Shown here: one piece after another, positions 26,421 to 37,069 of the stretch | Position numbering within the stretch: the stretch's first letter is position 1 | Layout: each line of letters opens with the position of its first letter | Source of the DNA: Litoreibacter roseus | GTDB lineage: Bacteria; Pseudomonadota; Alphaproteobacteria; Rhodobacterales; Rhodobacteraceae | DNA length: 64,000 nt | Assembly (NCBI RefSeq): GCF_009811795.1 | Contig: NZ_BLJE01000002.1 | Coordinates: 62,001-126,000, forward strand | Direction of reading: 5' to 3' | Notes under the pieces: generated by a model | Database searches by the model: none | What the model saw: only the letters and a program-made list of their open reading frames with translations | Told to the model about the DNA's origin: nothing | Made by a program: the position numbers and the translations under genes

Positions 26421-26473
26421 CCACATCAGATGGCGGCGGCATATAGTAAAAGTATCAAGTCTGGGGACTTCAA

Positions 26474-26928
26474 ATGGCGAATACAGCGGATGTCATAGAT
26501 CTGACAAAGCGTTTTCCGACAGATGACGAGATTGCAAGTGCGGCAGAGGCGGCATCGGCGATTGCAAGCGCGTGCGCCCGAAACGGCGGGGCGTTGCGGT
26601 TTCTCGATGCAAATGACGACATGGTTGTTCTCACACCTGCACTTTGCAGTTTGATTACGGACGTACTGGGGCACGTCTCACGGGGAAATATGGTAACCAT
26701 CGGTGCGACTGAGACGATGCTGACGACGCAGCAGGCGGCTGACATTCTTAATGTCTCCCGCCCTTTTCTCAGCAAACTCCTGAAAGAGGGCAGGATTCCA
26801 CATGTGCCTGTCGGATCGCATCGCCGCGTCAGATTTGCCGACCTTCTCAGCTATAAAAAACAGCGTGATGCAAAACGGGACGATGCCTTGGACGATTTGT
26901 TCAAGCTCGGTCAGGAGTTCGATGCCAC

Positions 26929-26932
<4 letters not shown>
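26474..26932 (+). CDS. Excisionase-like DNA-binding protein, probable antitoxin
   Basis: A 152-residue protein. The C-terminal third has an excisionase/MerR-like helix-turn-helix: T-T-Q-Q-A-A-D-I-L-N-V-S-R-P-F-L near residues 84-99, then G-R-I-P-H-V-P-V-G-S-H-R-R-V-R. The N-terminal half is acidic and helical. Pairing with a PIN toxin, with a 4-nt overlap, points to a type II antitoxin that represses its own promoter. The repeats at 26376-26402 are candidate operators. It could also be a plain regulator. Confidence 0.75.
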
Positions 26933-30023
<3,091 letters not shown>

Positions 30024-30032
30024 CCTTGTACT

Positions 30033-30116
30033 ACCGTACGATATGAGATCCGTGCGCCAAATAACCTCAACGGCCGCAGGTACACGGGATGTTCGTTGCC
30101 GGAACATCCGTACGGT
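30033..30116. repeat. Nested inverted repeats downstream of gyrB
   Basis: ACCGTACG (30033-30040) and CGTACGGT (30109-30116) are 8-bp outer arms. Inside them GGATGTTC/GAACATCC (30087-30109) forms an 8-bp stem with a 7-nt loop. No T-tract follows, so it may be a bidirectional mRNA end structure or the trace of a mobile piece. Confidence 0.45.
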
Positions 30117-30179
30117 CAACGAGGTCGAAGTGAATATCGGCCTTCACGGACAGGACTATCGATGAACGCGATAAAACCC

Positions 30180-30500
30180 ATGCCATGGTCAAGCCGCATG
30201 ATCTCTGCGCTGGCCTCACCCCTCCCTACCCGCACCTCTTCATGGTTTGGAACGAAGTCCGGGTAGGTTCGGTCCCGCACCATCTTGAAGTCCAGTGTCA
30301 GTATTTCCCAGATCATCGTTCCGCTCCGGATGATTGCGGTCGAGCGAACTGGCGTTGATCGTAATTGTGATATTAGAGTTTTCGGGGTTTTCCTCATCGA
30401 TCAGAAAAGTACCATCATAATCTAGAAGCTGACCAACGGTGCGAGACAATCCAATGTGATCAATCTCCCTACCAACGTAGGCGTGATGTGCATGGGCAGA
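30180..30500 (-). pseudogene. Broken YceI-like gene
   Basis: Reading the minus strand, two frames together spell a YceI-like domain. One frame gives Y-V-G-R-E-I-D-H-I-G-L-S-R-T-V-G and Y-D-G-T-F-L-I-D-E-E-N-P-E, then N-A-S-S-L-D-R-N-H-P-E-R-N-D-D-L. A second frame, after about 30300, gives L-D-F-K-M-V-R-D-R-T-Y-P-D-F-V-P and E-V-R-V. E. coli YceI has D-T-N-H-A-E-R-D-K-H-L at this point. An in-frame TAA near 30500 removes the N-terminus. YceI proteins are periplasmic lipid/isoprenoid-binding. A sequencing frameshift cannot be excluded. Confidence 0.6.
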
Positions 30501-30812
30501 TTAGGGTCTGAACAGCGGCCAGCCTTTGCTGCGGCAACCGGATCGACGCCTTGACCTACGACTAATTCAGCGAAGAACCCGTGCCGCCCTGCTGGGTGCG
30601 CCGGAAGGTACGGGATGCCCGCACTCTTGCAGATCGTCTCGCCACCCGCCAGTTCATCAGATCGTCCCAAAAGTCGCGCGGACGTGCGAATTTTGTATAG
30701 GTTTTATACGAGATTTCGGCCGTTTTCCGAAAGTTCGACGGAATTTCAAACGGGCGTTTCCGCACGCTTCCACACAAAGCCCTGTGAATAATCCATATTG
30801 TTGAGGTGTTTT
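30501..30812. other. Non-coding or decayed stretch beside tRNA-Arg
   Basis: No convincing gene is seen in either strand; frames are short and unlike known families. It holds TGTGAATAA (30783-30791), the complement of a perfect DnaA box TTATTCACA, 22 bp past the tRNA 3' end. With the broken YceI-like gene it makes an approximately 790-bp gene-poor gap between gyrB and the tRNA. Confidence 0.5.
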
Positions 30813-30889
30813 TGGCGACCCCGGCAGGATTCGAACCTGCAACCTGCCCCTTAGGAGGGGGCTGCTCTATCCAGTTGAGCCACGGGGCC
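30813..30889 (-). tRNA. tRNA-Arg (anticodon CCT)
   Basis: A 77-nt cloverleaf on the minus strand with encoded CCA. Acceptor GGCCCCG pairs with CGGGGTC (one G-U); D-arm GCTC/GAGC; anticodon stem GCCCC/GGGGC with loop CTCCTAA, giving CCT for AGG codons; T-arm has GGTTCGAATCC. The decayed DNA lies on its 3' side, a usual integration point, but no integrase is seen. Confidence 0.96.
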
Positions 30890-30966
30890 ACTCGACCCTC
30901 GTTTTCCGTCGAAATGTTTGGCAACGCAACAGAAATTCCGTTTTAGAGAGGCGTTGGGCTTCGCTC

Positions 30967-32070
30967 ATGCTTGGACAGCCTAGCCGTTTCGAGGTAAGAC
31001 ATTCATCGGGGGCCTTCAGGAAGGTAACAGCGTTGGCGCAAAGATCCGGGCCGGACTACAGGCATAAACTAACACTGCGCGACGTCTCAGAAGCATCTGG
31101 GGTCAGTGAAATGACCGTGAGCCGTGTTCTTCGCAACAGCGGTGACGTGTCAGAAAAGACGCGTGCGAAAGTGCTGGAGGTCGCGCGTACCCTTGGCTAC
31201 GTGCCGAATAAGATTGCGGGTGCGCTGGCCTCAAACCGGGTCAATCTTGTTGGCGTGATCATTCCGTCTTTATCCAACATGGTCTTCCCTGAAGTGCTGA
31301 TGGGTATCTCACGGGTGCTAGATGAAACACCCTTGCAACCGGTCGTTGGTGTGACTGGGTATGAGCCTGAAAAGGAAGAGCAGGTCATTTTCGAAATGCT
31401 ATCCTGGCGGCCCTCCGGTTTAATCGTTGCAGGGCTTGAACACACGGATGCGGCGAAGGCGATGATGCGGAACGCGGGCGTCCCAATCGTGGAAATCATG
31501 GATGTTGACGGCGAACCCGTTGATGCATGTGTCGGAATCTCGCATGAGCGAGCCGGCCGGGAAACCGCGCGCGAGATACTGGCCCGCGGTTACCGCAAGA
31601 TTGGGTTTTTGGGGACAAAGATGCCGCTGGACCACCGCGCGCGAAAACGTTTCGAGGGATTTTCAAGTGTTCTGAAGGACGAAGGCTTGAGCATCGTTGC
31701 GGAAGAATACTACTCTGGCGGCTCTGCTTTGGCGAAGGGCCGTGAGATGACTCAAGCTATTCTCGCAAAGGCGCCGGATTTGGATTTCCTGTACTTCTCG
31801 AATGATATGATCGGCGCGGGCGGTCTGCTCTACTGTCTCGAAATTGGCATAGATGTCCCCGGGCAACTTGGGCTTGCTGGATTCAATGGTGTTGACCTGA
31901 TTGACGGCCTTCCCCGGAGGCTTGCGACACTCGATAGCTGCCGGGCGGAAATTGGCGCGCGGGCGGCTGAACTGATTGCCGCGGCCGAGACGACGCCGAA
32001 AGACGCATCACCGCAGCGCATCGAGATTTCGCCTATCTTCGCGCCGGGGGATACAGTTCGACCCAAATAG
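30967..32070 (+). CDS. LacI family transcriptional regulator
   Basis: A 367-residue repressor. The helix-turn-helix L-R-D-V-S-E-A-S-G-V-S-E-M-T-V-S-R-V-L-R lies at about residues 37-56, and the hinge A-G-A-L-A-S-N-R follows. The remainder is a periplasmic-binding-like sugar domain with N-L-V-G-V-I-I-P-S-L-S-N. Sequence pattern leans to the gluconate (GntR) subgroup. The N-terminus has about 30 extra residues before the HTH, so the true start may be downstream. No sugar genes lie adjacent, so its target is elsewhere. Confidence 0.9.
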   Translation: MLGQPSRFEVRHSSGAFRKVTALAQRSGPDYRHKLTLRDVSEASGVSEMTVSRVLRNSGDVSEKTRAKVLEVARTLGYVPNKIAGALASNRVNLVGVIIPSLSNMVFPEVLMGISRVLDETPLQPVVGVTGYEPEKEEQVIFEMLSWRPSGLIVAGLEHTDAAKAMMRNAGVPIVEIMDVDGEPVDACVGISHERAGRETAREILARGYRKIGFLGTKMPLDHRARKRFEGFSSVLKDEGLSIVAEEYYSGGSALAKGREMTQAILAKAPDLDFLYFSNDMIGAGGLLYCLEIGIDVPGQLGLAGFNGVDLIDGLPRRLATLDSCRAEIGARAAELIAAAETTPKDASPQRIEISPIFAPGDTVRPK

Positions 32071-32104
32071 CACCGAACGCCCGATTTTGCGGTTGTTTAC
32101 GCCT

Positions 32105-32147
32105 CTCACTTAGCTTTGCGCTCCCAAGCCAGCATCGCTTAAGTGAG
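32105..32147 (+). promoter_or_regulatory. Inverted repeat overlapping the phyR ribosome site
   Basis: CTCACTTA (32105-32112) pairs with TAAGTGAG (32140-32147) over a 27-nt gap. The right arm includes most of the GAGG at 32145-32148, which is the likely ribosome binding site of the GTG at 32158, so RNA pairing would hide it. It may instead be an operator. Confidence 0.4.
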
Positions 32148-32157
32148 GTACAGTCCT

Positions 32158-32898
32158 GTGCTAGACAAAGTTCCAAATTACGACATTCCGGCGTCCGCGG
32201 CGCTGCGCTATCTGCGACGACATGCCCGCGCATTGACCCGCAATCAGGTGGTTGGTGACCGGTTGGCGGAAAAGGCGAGCGCGCTGCTGCGTCTGCAGGA
32301 TGACACCGATCGCCTGCCATTTAAGCTAGCATTGTTCCGAACGTTTCACAGGCTTTACGCGGAGCATTTCGAAGAGACCAGCCATGACATTGCCCAAATC
32401 GTCTTTCTGCTACGGACGATTGAAAAGTTTTCCATAGCGGAGATTGGCAAGACACTGGGGCAAAACCCCATTGATGTTTTGGCTCTTTTCAATGCCGCCC
32501 GCGCCGAAATGCTGCGCCTGCGATCGCTCCACATTCTGCTGATCGAAGACGAAGCGATGATCGCGATGGATCTAAGCTGCTTTCTCGAAGAGCAGGGCCA
32601 CAAGGTGACCGGTGTGGCGATGACCCATGCAGGGGCGGTTGGTCTGGCCTACGAAACCAGACCTGATCTGATCATATCGGACATCGCCCTTGCAGATCGC
32701 TCATCTGGTTTGACGGCGGTGGATGACATCGTCAAAGCACAAGGCCACATCCCGGCAATTTTTCTAACTGGCCGGCCCGATCTTTTGCTGACGGGTGAAG
32801 GCGCTGAACCTGCGTTCGTTTTGGAAAAGCCCTATGGCGAGGATGAGATCCTGTCCGCCATGAGCCAAGCGATGAGTGCATCAGTCGTGATGTGTTGA
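32158..32898 (+). CDS. PhyR-like anti-anti-sigma response regulator
   Basis: A 246-residue protein with the reversed PhyR layout: an ECF sigma-like N-terminal domain (about 10-120) and a C-terminal receiver (about 124-240). Asp175 in I-I-S-D-I-A-L-A-D is the phospho-acceptor, with Glu130/Asp131 and Lys224 completing the site. In alphaproteobacteria PhyR-P binds NepR and frees EcfG for the general stress response. GTG at 32158 has GAGG 9 nt upstream. NepR and EcfG genes, usually adjacent, are not seen here. Confidence 0.88.
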   Translation: MLDKVPNYDIPASAALRYLRRHARALTRNQVVGDRLAEKASALLRLQDDTDRLPFKLALFRTFHRLYAEHFEETSHDIAQIVFLLRTIEKFSIAEIGKTLGQNPIDVLALFNAARAEMLRLRSLHILLIEDEAMIAMDLSCFLEEQGHKVTGVAMTHAGAVGLAYETRPDLIISDIALADRSSGLTAVDDIVKAQGHIPAIFLTGRPDLLLTGEGAEPAFVLEKPYGEDEILSAMSQAMSASVVMC

Positions 32899-33114
32899 TT
32901 AAGTCTTTGCGCCTGCGCGCGGGCCTGCGAAAAACCAGATCAGGAAGCCGATCAAAGGCAGAATGAGAACGAGCGCGATCCAGAATACTTTCTGGCCGGT
33001 TGATGCATTTGACCCAAAGATCGAAACAAGCGCCCAGATATCGAGCACGAAAACGATAAAGCCACCGATTGTTGTAGGGCCCATAGCCGTTATTCCATCC
33101 ATTTTGCCATTCAA
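32899..33114 (-). CDS. Small membrane protein, PLDc_N-type
   Basis: A 71-residue protein with two hydrophobic helices (about 15-35 and 43-65), the second with K-V-F-W-I-A-L-V-L-I-L-P-L-I-G. The W-x-x-L-V-x-x-P-x-x-G pattern resembles the phospholipase D N-terminal (PLDc_N) membrane module. Function unknown. It converges with phyR, with adjacent stop codons. The start may be M5 at 33102. Confidence 0.6.
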   Translation of the reverse strand: MNGKMDGITAMGPTTIGGFIVFVLDIWALVSIFGSNASTGQKVFWIALVLILPLIGFLIWFFAGPRAGAKT

Positions 33115-33238
33115 GTGGGCAGAGGGTAGCGGCCAAATCTGGAACTATCCACCAATTGTTTGGCTTTACCGTAGCTGCCTTGCCTGAGCGTTCGAATGAC
33201 GTCATTGTCAGGATGTGATGGACTGAGAAGGGCGGGCT

Positions 33239-34102
33239 ATGGCCGCATTTGATGCGACTGCAAGACGAGGCCTTCTGCTGGTCAGCCCCACATTCGTCTA
33301 TGTCCTGCTCTTGCTCGCAGCCCCACTGGCGACGGTTTTTGCATTCAGCTTCTGGACGCAGGATTTCCTCAGCATCGACTACACGGTGACACTGAAGAAC
33401 TATCAGGAAGCCTTCAGCGACCCCATCTACCGGACGCTCTTGGGTCGATCCCTTCTCATCGCAGGCGCAGTGACGACTGTTACAGTCATATTGGCCTTTC
33501 CCATCGCTTACTTCGTGTCTTTTCACGTCGCACCTGAGAGGAAGGCGCTTTGGATTTTTCTGATCACCATACCGTTTTGGACCAGCTATCTTCTGCGCGT
33601 CTTTCTGTGGAAGGTCATCCTTGGGTTTAATGGCGTCCTCAATTCCTCACTGATTGGGGTCGGTCTGATCGATGAGCCCATTACTCTAATCCTCTACAAC
33701 GCCAATGCAGTCGTCATCACTCTGGCGCACGCATTCGCACCCTTTACGATATTGCCGATCTATGTGGCCCTCGAAAGAGTGGATCGGTCACTCTTGGAAG
33801 CCGCGCAGGACCTTGGGGAAACACGGGTTTCGACCTTCTTTCGTGTGACGCTGCCGCTTGCCATGCCGGGTGTGATCGCAGCCGTTTTGATCGTGTTTAT
33901 TCCAACCATTGGCGACTACGTCACGCCTCGCCTCGTGGGTGGTCCTGATGGGCTAATGATTGCGAATATGATCCAGACACAGTTTCTAAAACTCAACAAT
34001 GCACCGATGGGAGCGACGCTTGCTGTTCTTTCCATGTGCGCGGTGACCCTTGTTTCGCTGGTGTTCCTTATGCTGAACCGCCGATATTTAAAAACATCAT
34101 GA
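33239..34102 (+). CDS. ABC transporter permease, polyamine (PotB-like) type
   Basis: A 287-residue inner-membrane protein with six predicted segments and the permease coupling motif E-A-A-Q-D-L-G-E-T-R near residue 184. It resembles PotB/PotH permeases for spermidine or putrescine. Partner permease and ATPase overlap it by 4 nt each in turn, forming a three-gene operon without a visible binding protein. Confidence 0.88.
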   Translation: MAAFDATARRGLLLVSPTFVYVLLLLAAPLATVFAFSFWTQDFLSIDYTVTLKNYQEAFSDPIYRTLLGRSLLIAGAVTTVTVILAFPIAYFVSFHVAPERKALWIFLITIPFWTSYLLRVFLWKVILGFNGVLNSSLIGVGLIDEPITLILYNANAVVITLAHAFAPFTILPIYVALERVDRSLLEAAQDLGETRVSTFFRVTLPLAMPGVIAAVLIVFIPTIGDYVTPRLVGGPDGLMIANMIQTQFLKLNNAPMGATLAVLSMCAVTLVSLVFLMLNRRYLKTS

Positions 34103-34905
34103 AGGGTGGCTGGCTACGCATATACGCGATCGTTTATTTGATCTTCTTATATCTGCCCGTCGCTCTCTTGCCGATTTTTGCATTCAACGATGGCACCATT
34201 ATCGCCTTTCCGCTGCAAGGATTCACGGCGAAATGGTTTCTGGAACTCGCAGCGATCCAAGCGCTCCATTCCGCACTATGGAACTCACTCTTCATCGCAC
34301 TTGTCACAGCGACGCTGAGTACGTTGCTGGCGATTGGGGCGGCGCGGGCGTCCACGCGCTATAAATTTCCCGGAAAGGCGCCAATCATGGGCGCGATCAT
34401 GCTGCCCCTCGTCCTGCCGGAAATCATCGTGGCCGTGGCTTTACTGGTCGTACTGCTTCAGCTTGGTATCGGCCTCACCTCATGGACGGTCATCGCCGGA
34501 CACACACTGATCTGCACACCTTTTGCCATTGCCATCCTTAGTTCATCCTTCCAAGGCTTGGACGCCTCCGTCGAGGAAGCCGCCATTGATCTGGGAGAAA
34601 CCCGTTGGGGCGCATTCAGAACCATTACGTTACCGCTTGTGGCGCCGGGCATCATTTCGGCGTTTCTCATTGCCTTCACGATATCTCTGGATGAGTTCAT
34701 CATCGCTTTTTTTCTGACAGGTGCAGAGCCGACGCTGCCGGTTTACCTTTGGAGTCAGCTGCGCTTTCCGACCCGCATCCCAGCGGTCATGGCGCTGGGA
34801 ACGTTATTGCTGCTGGCCTCCCTTATCATTCTGAGCATAGCCGAATACGCCCGCCGCCGTGGCATCGCGCGGACCGGTGGGAAAGACAGCGGGGGATTTC
34901 TGTGA
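34099..34905 (+). CDS. ABC transporter permease, polyamine (PotC-like) type
   Basis: A 268-residue membrane protein with six segments and the EAA loop E-E-A-A-I-D-L-G-E-T-R near residue 155. PotC-type end with S-L-D-E-F-I-I-A-F-F. The ATG at 34099 overlaps the upstream stop (ATGA); the frame reaches back to 34036 but that start would sit inside the first permease gene. Forms the channel with the PotB-like protein. Confidence 0.88.
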   Translation: MKGGWLRIYAIVYLIFLYLPVALLPIFAFNDGTIIAFPLQGFTAKWFLELAAIQALHSALWNSLFIALVTATLSTLLAIGAARASTRYKFPGKAPIMGAIMLPLVLPEIIVAVALLVVLLQLGIGLTSWTVIAGHTLICTPFAIAILSSSFQGLDASVEEAAIDLGETRWGAFRTITLPLVAPGIISAFLIAFTISLDEFIIAFFLTGAEPTLPVYLWSQLRFPTRIPAVMALGTLLLLASLIILSIAEYARRRGIARTGGKDSGGFL

Positions 34906-35969
34906 TTGGGCTGACCAATGTAGAGAAGTACTACGGCGACTACCACGCACTGCGCGGCATCACGGCCAACATACCGGAGGGAGAATTCTTCTCCCTCCTT
35001 GGTCCATCCGGGTGCGGGAAGACGACCTTACTGCGCGCGATTGCCGGATTTGAACATCTCTCGGGCGGGTCGCTGACCATTGATGGGCAGGACATGTCGC
35101 GTATCGCCCCACATAGACGCCCCACCAATATGGTCTTTCAAAGCTACGCGATATTTCCTCATCTGAGTGTCGCCGAAAATGTTGGCTTTGGACTGCGCAA
35201 GCGGAAGGATATCAACCGGGATGCGCGACAACGCATGGTTGACGAGGCGTTGGATATGGTGGGCCTTTCCGGTTATGGCAGCAGGCGGGCCCATGCCCTG
35301 TCTGGCGGTCAACGACAGCGTGTGGCCTTGGCCCGCGCCCTCATATTGAAGCCTAAGGTTCTTTTGCTGGACGAACCCCTCTCGGCGCTCGACAAGAAAA
35401 TGCGCGAGCAGATGCAGGCGGAGTTGCGGCGGCTGCAGCGGCAGATTGGCATCACGTTCGTTCTGGTCACCCACGATCAGGAGGAGGCCTTGATCATGTC
35501 GGATCGGATTGCCGTCATGTTCGATGGTCAGATCGCCCAAATGGATGCGCCACAAACATTGTATCGCCGCCCCAGCACACGGCGTGTCGCGGAATTTATT
35601 GGCGTTATGAACTTCTTGCCTGCCGCGCGTGTCGGCGATGAGATGTTCGATGTGGCGGGTCTGGGAAAAGCTTTCATCGACCGGAGTCAAGTCATGAACG
35701 GCGCGGGCACCGACTGCGTGGCAGGTCTGCGCCCTGAAACACTGAGTATTCTATTCGACGGCTCAGACGTTCCGGATCACAGCTTTGAAGGCACGATCAC
35801 AGATCGCGCATATTACGGCGATATGACCTATTACGATGTCGTCATCACACCGGGAACCGCGCCCGTAACCATATCTATGAAGAATCGGGCTGGCCGACCT
35901 ATTTTGGAGCCAAATACGAAGGCTACCGTTGCATGGGATCCGAGGTCGCTGATCATATTCGGGGCCTAA
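34902..35969 (+). CDS. ABC transporter ATPase, polyamine (PotA-like) type
   Basis: A 355-residue ATPase. Walker A G-P-S-G-C-G-K-T-T, signature L-S-G-G-Q-R-Q-R-V, and Walker B L-L-L-D-E-P-L-S are all present, followed by a C-terminal TOBE-type regulatory domain (after about 270). GTG at 34902 overlaps the permease stop (GTGA) and begins M-I-G-L-T-N-V-E-K-Y-Y-G; the longer frame from 34749 is inside the permease gene. A stem-loop lies 9 nt past the stop. Confidence 0.92.
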   Translation: MIGLTNVEKYYGDYHALRGITANIPEGEFFSLLGPSGCGKTTLLRAIAGFEHLSGGSLTIDGQDMSRIAPHRRPTNMVFQSYAIFPHLSVAENVGFGLRKRKDINRDARQRMVDEALDMVGLSGYGSRRAHALSGGQRQRVALARALILKPKVLLLDEPLSALDKKMREQMQAELRRLQRQIGITFVLVTHDQEEALIMSDRIAVMFDGQIAQMDAPQTLYRRPSTRRVAEFIGVMNFLPAARVGDEMFDVAGLGKAFIDRSQVMNGAGTDCVAGLRPETLSILFDGSDVPDHSFEGTITDRAYYGDMTYYDVVITPGTAPVTISMKNRAGRPILEPNTKATVAWDPRSLIIFGA

Positions 35970-35977
35970 ACGCATGA

Positions 35978-35997
35978 GGCCGCTGCGAACAGCGGCC
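35978..35997. terminator. Stem-loop between convergent operons
   Basis: GGCCGCTG/CAGCGGCC, a perfect 8-bp stem with a CGAA loop, placed between the ABC ATPase stop and the convergent PilJ-type gene. Symmetric, so it can act on either strand; T-tract is weak on both sides. Confidence 0.7.
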
Positions 35998-36022
35998 CCG
36001 TACAAGTATATATTGATGTGGT

Positions 36023-36952
36023 CTAGATAGCAGACTTCGCGGCTGCCGTGTAAAGCATCACCACATCGTTCATGTCTTTCAGCGTGACGTTCAGACCATC
36101 GAAAATCGCATTCATCTGATCGACAGAAAGCTGACCTCCTGCAACTACCGTTTCCAGCTTTGCTTTTGCCGTGGTCCAGTCTTCATAAACTACATCGAGA
36201 CCAGCTTGTATCTCATCTGTCGGCGGTGGATTGATGCCTGCATTCGGGAAACCGTCTTTCAACGCGATCAACGATGTCTCGAACATGTTCATTGTCCCGG
36301 TCAGCGCATCCGCACTTCCCATCGCGTTAATTTTCGTAGAGATCCCGCAGCTTTCTTTCGACATCTTCTGGGTCAGCATGCGCTGACGCCCGGAAATATC
36401 GATCAGCATTGCATCGGACTGCAACATCTCGGCAGGGTTTGAGTATTGCCCGACGATCTCACTGACCAACAGTTTTGCTTCATCTAAGAGCGGCATATTA
36501 TTTTCGGCGATATGCAGGATGTTCGCCTGATGATCATCACCCTCAAGAATGGCCTCTGACGCAGTTTTGATTGGGCCCCAGACCGCCTGCAGCTTCTCGA
36601 TCTGGACAAGGGTCTTCCGACGCTCCTCCGGGCCGATGATGCCAATGCTCTCGTCACCGTATTGAAGCGCTTTCACGATCTTCTCGAATTCCGCCGTACT
36701 CGTGGTCAACGCAGAGCGGCTGCCGTCGCCACCTACCCCATTGACGTAATAGCAAGCGGATGCCGAGATCCGTTGCGACAGCATACGAAGTTTCCCAGCG
36801 AAATTTATGCGCTCGCCTGCGCCAACGTCTTCGATTACGAGTCCGGCGGGCTCAACCTGACTTTGCATCGCGGCCTGCGCGATTGCACCGTGAAGCCCAA
36901 GCGCCACGATAGCGGCGGGAAAGGCCAAGCTGCATTTAGGTATCTTCTTCAT
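36023..36952 (-). CDS. Secreted double PilJ-type domain protein
   Basis: A 309-residue exported protein with a signal peptide (residues 1-27, ending A-I-A-Q-A). Two copies of the type IV pili methyl-accepting N-terminal (PilJ-like) helical domain are marked by F-A-G-K-L-R-M-L-S-Q-R (about 51-61) and I-S-G-R-Q-R-M-L-T-Q-K (about 186-196). No signalling domain or second membrane segment is present, so it is probably a periplasmic ligand binder. The start at 36952 has GGAGG upstream. It is last in the minus-strand run from 49277. Confidence 0.75.
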   Translation of the reverse strand: MKKIPKCSLAFPAAIVALGLHGAIAQAAMQSQVEPAGLVIEDVGAGERINFAGKLRMLSQRISASACYYVNGVGGDGSRSALTTSTAEFEKIVKALQYGDESIGIIGPEERRKTLVQIEKLQAVWGPIKTASEAILEGDDHQANILHIAENNMPLLDEAKLLVSEIVGQYSNPAEMLQSDAMLIDISGRQRMLTQKMSKESCGISTKINAMGSADALTGTMNMFETSLIALKDGFPNAGINPPPTDEIQAGLDVVYEDWTTAKAKLETVVAGGQLSVDQMNAIFDGLNVTLKDMNDVVMLYTAAAKSAI

Positions 36953-37069
36953 TCCAAACCTCCATCCCTGATCAGCCATAGAACAGCTGATCGATGCGGT
37001 AGGGCGGCTCTTTACGGGAGAGCGCGCCCTACAGAGTTGTTGATGTTTCTTTGCGTAGACTGTGCAGGC

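Noticed and set aside
30510-30600. Second YceI-like fragment (G-Q-G-V-D-P-V) upstream of the broken gene
   Set aside because: The resemblance to the YceI C-terminal part is seven residues long and out of order; chance is likely.
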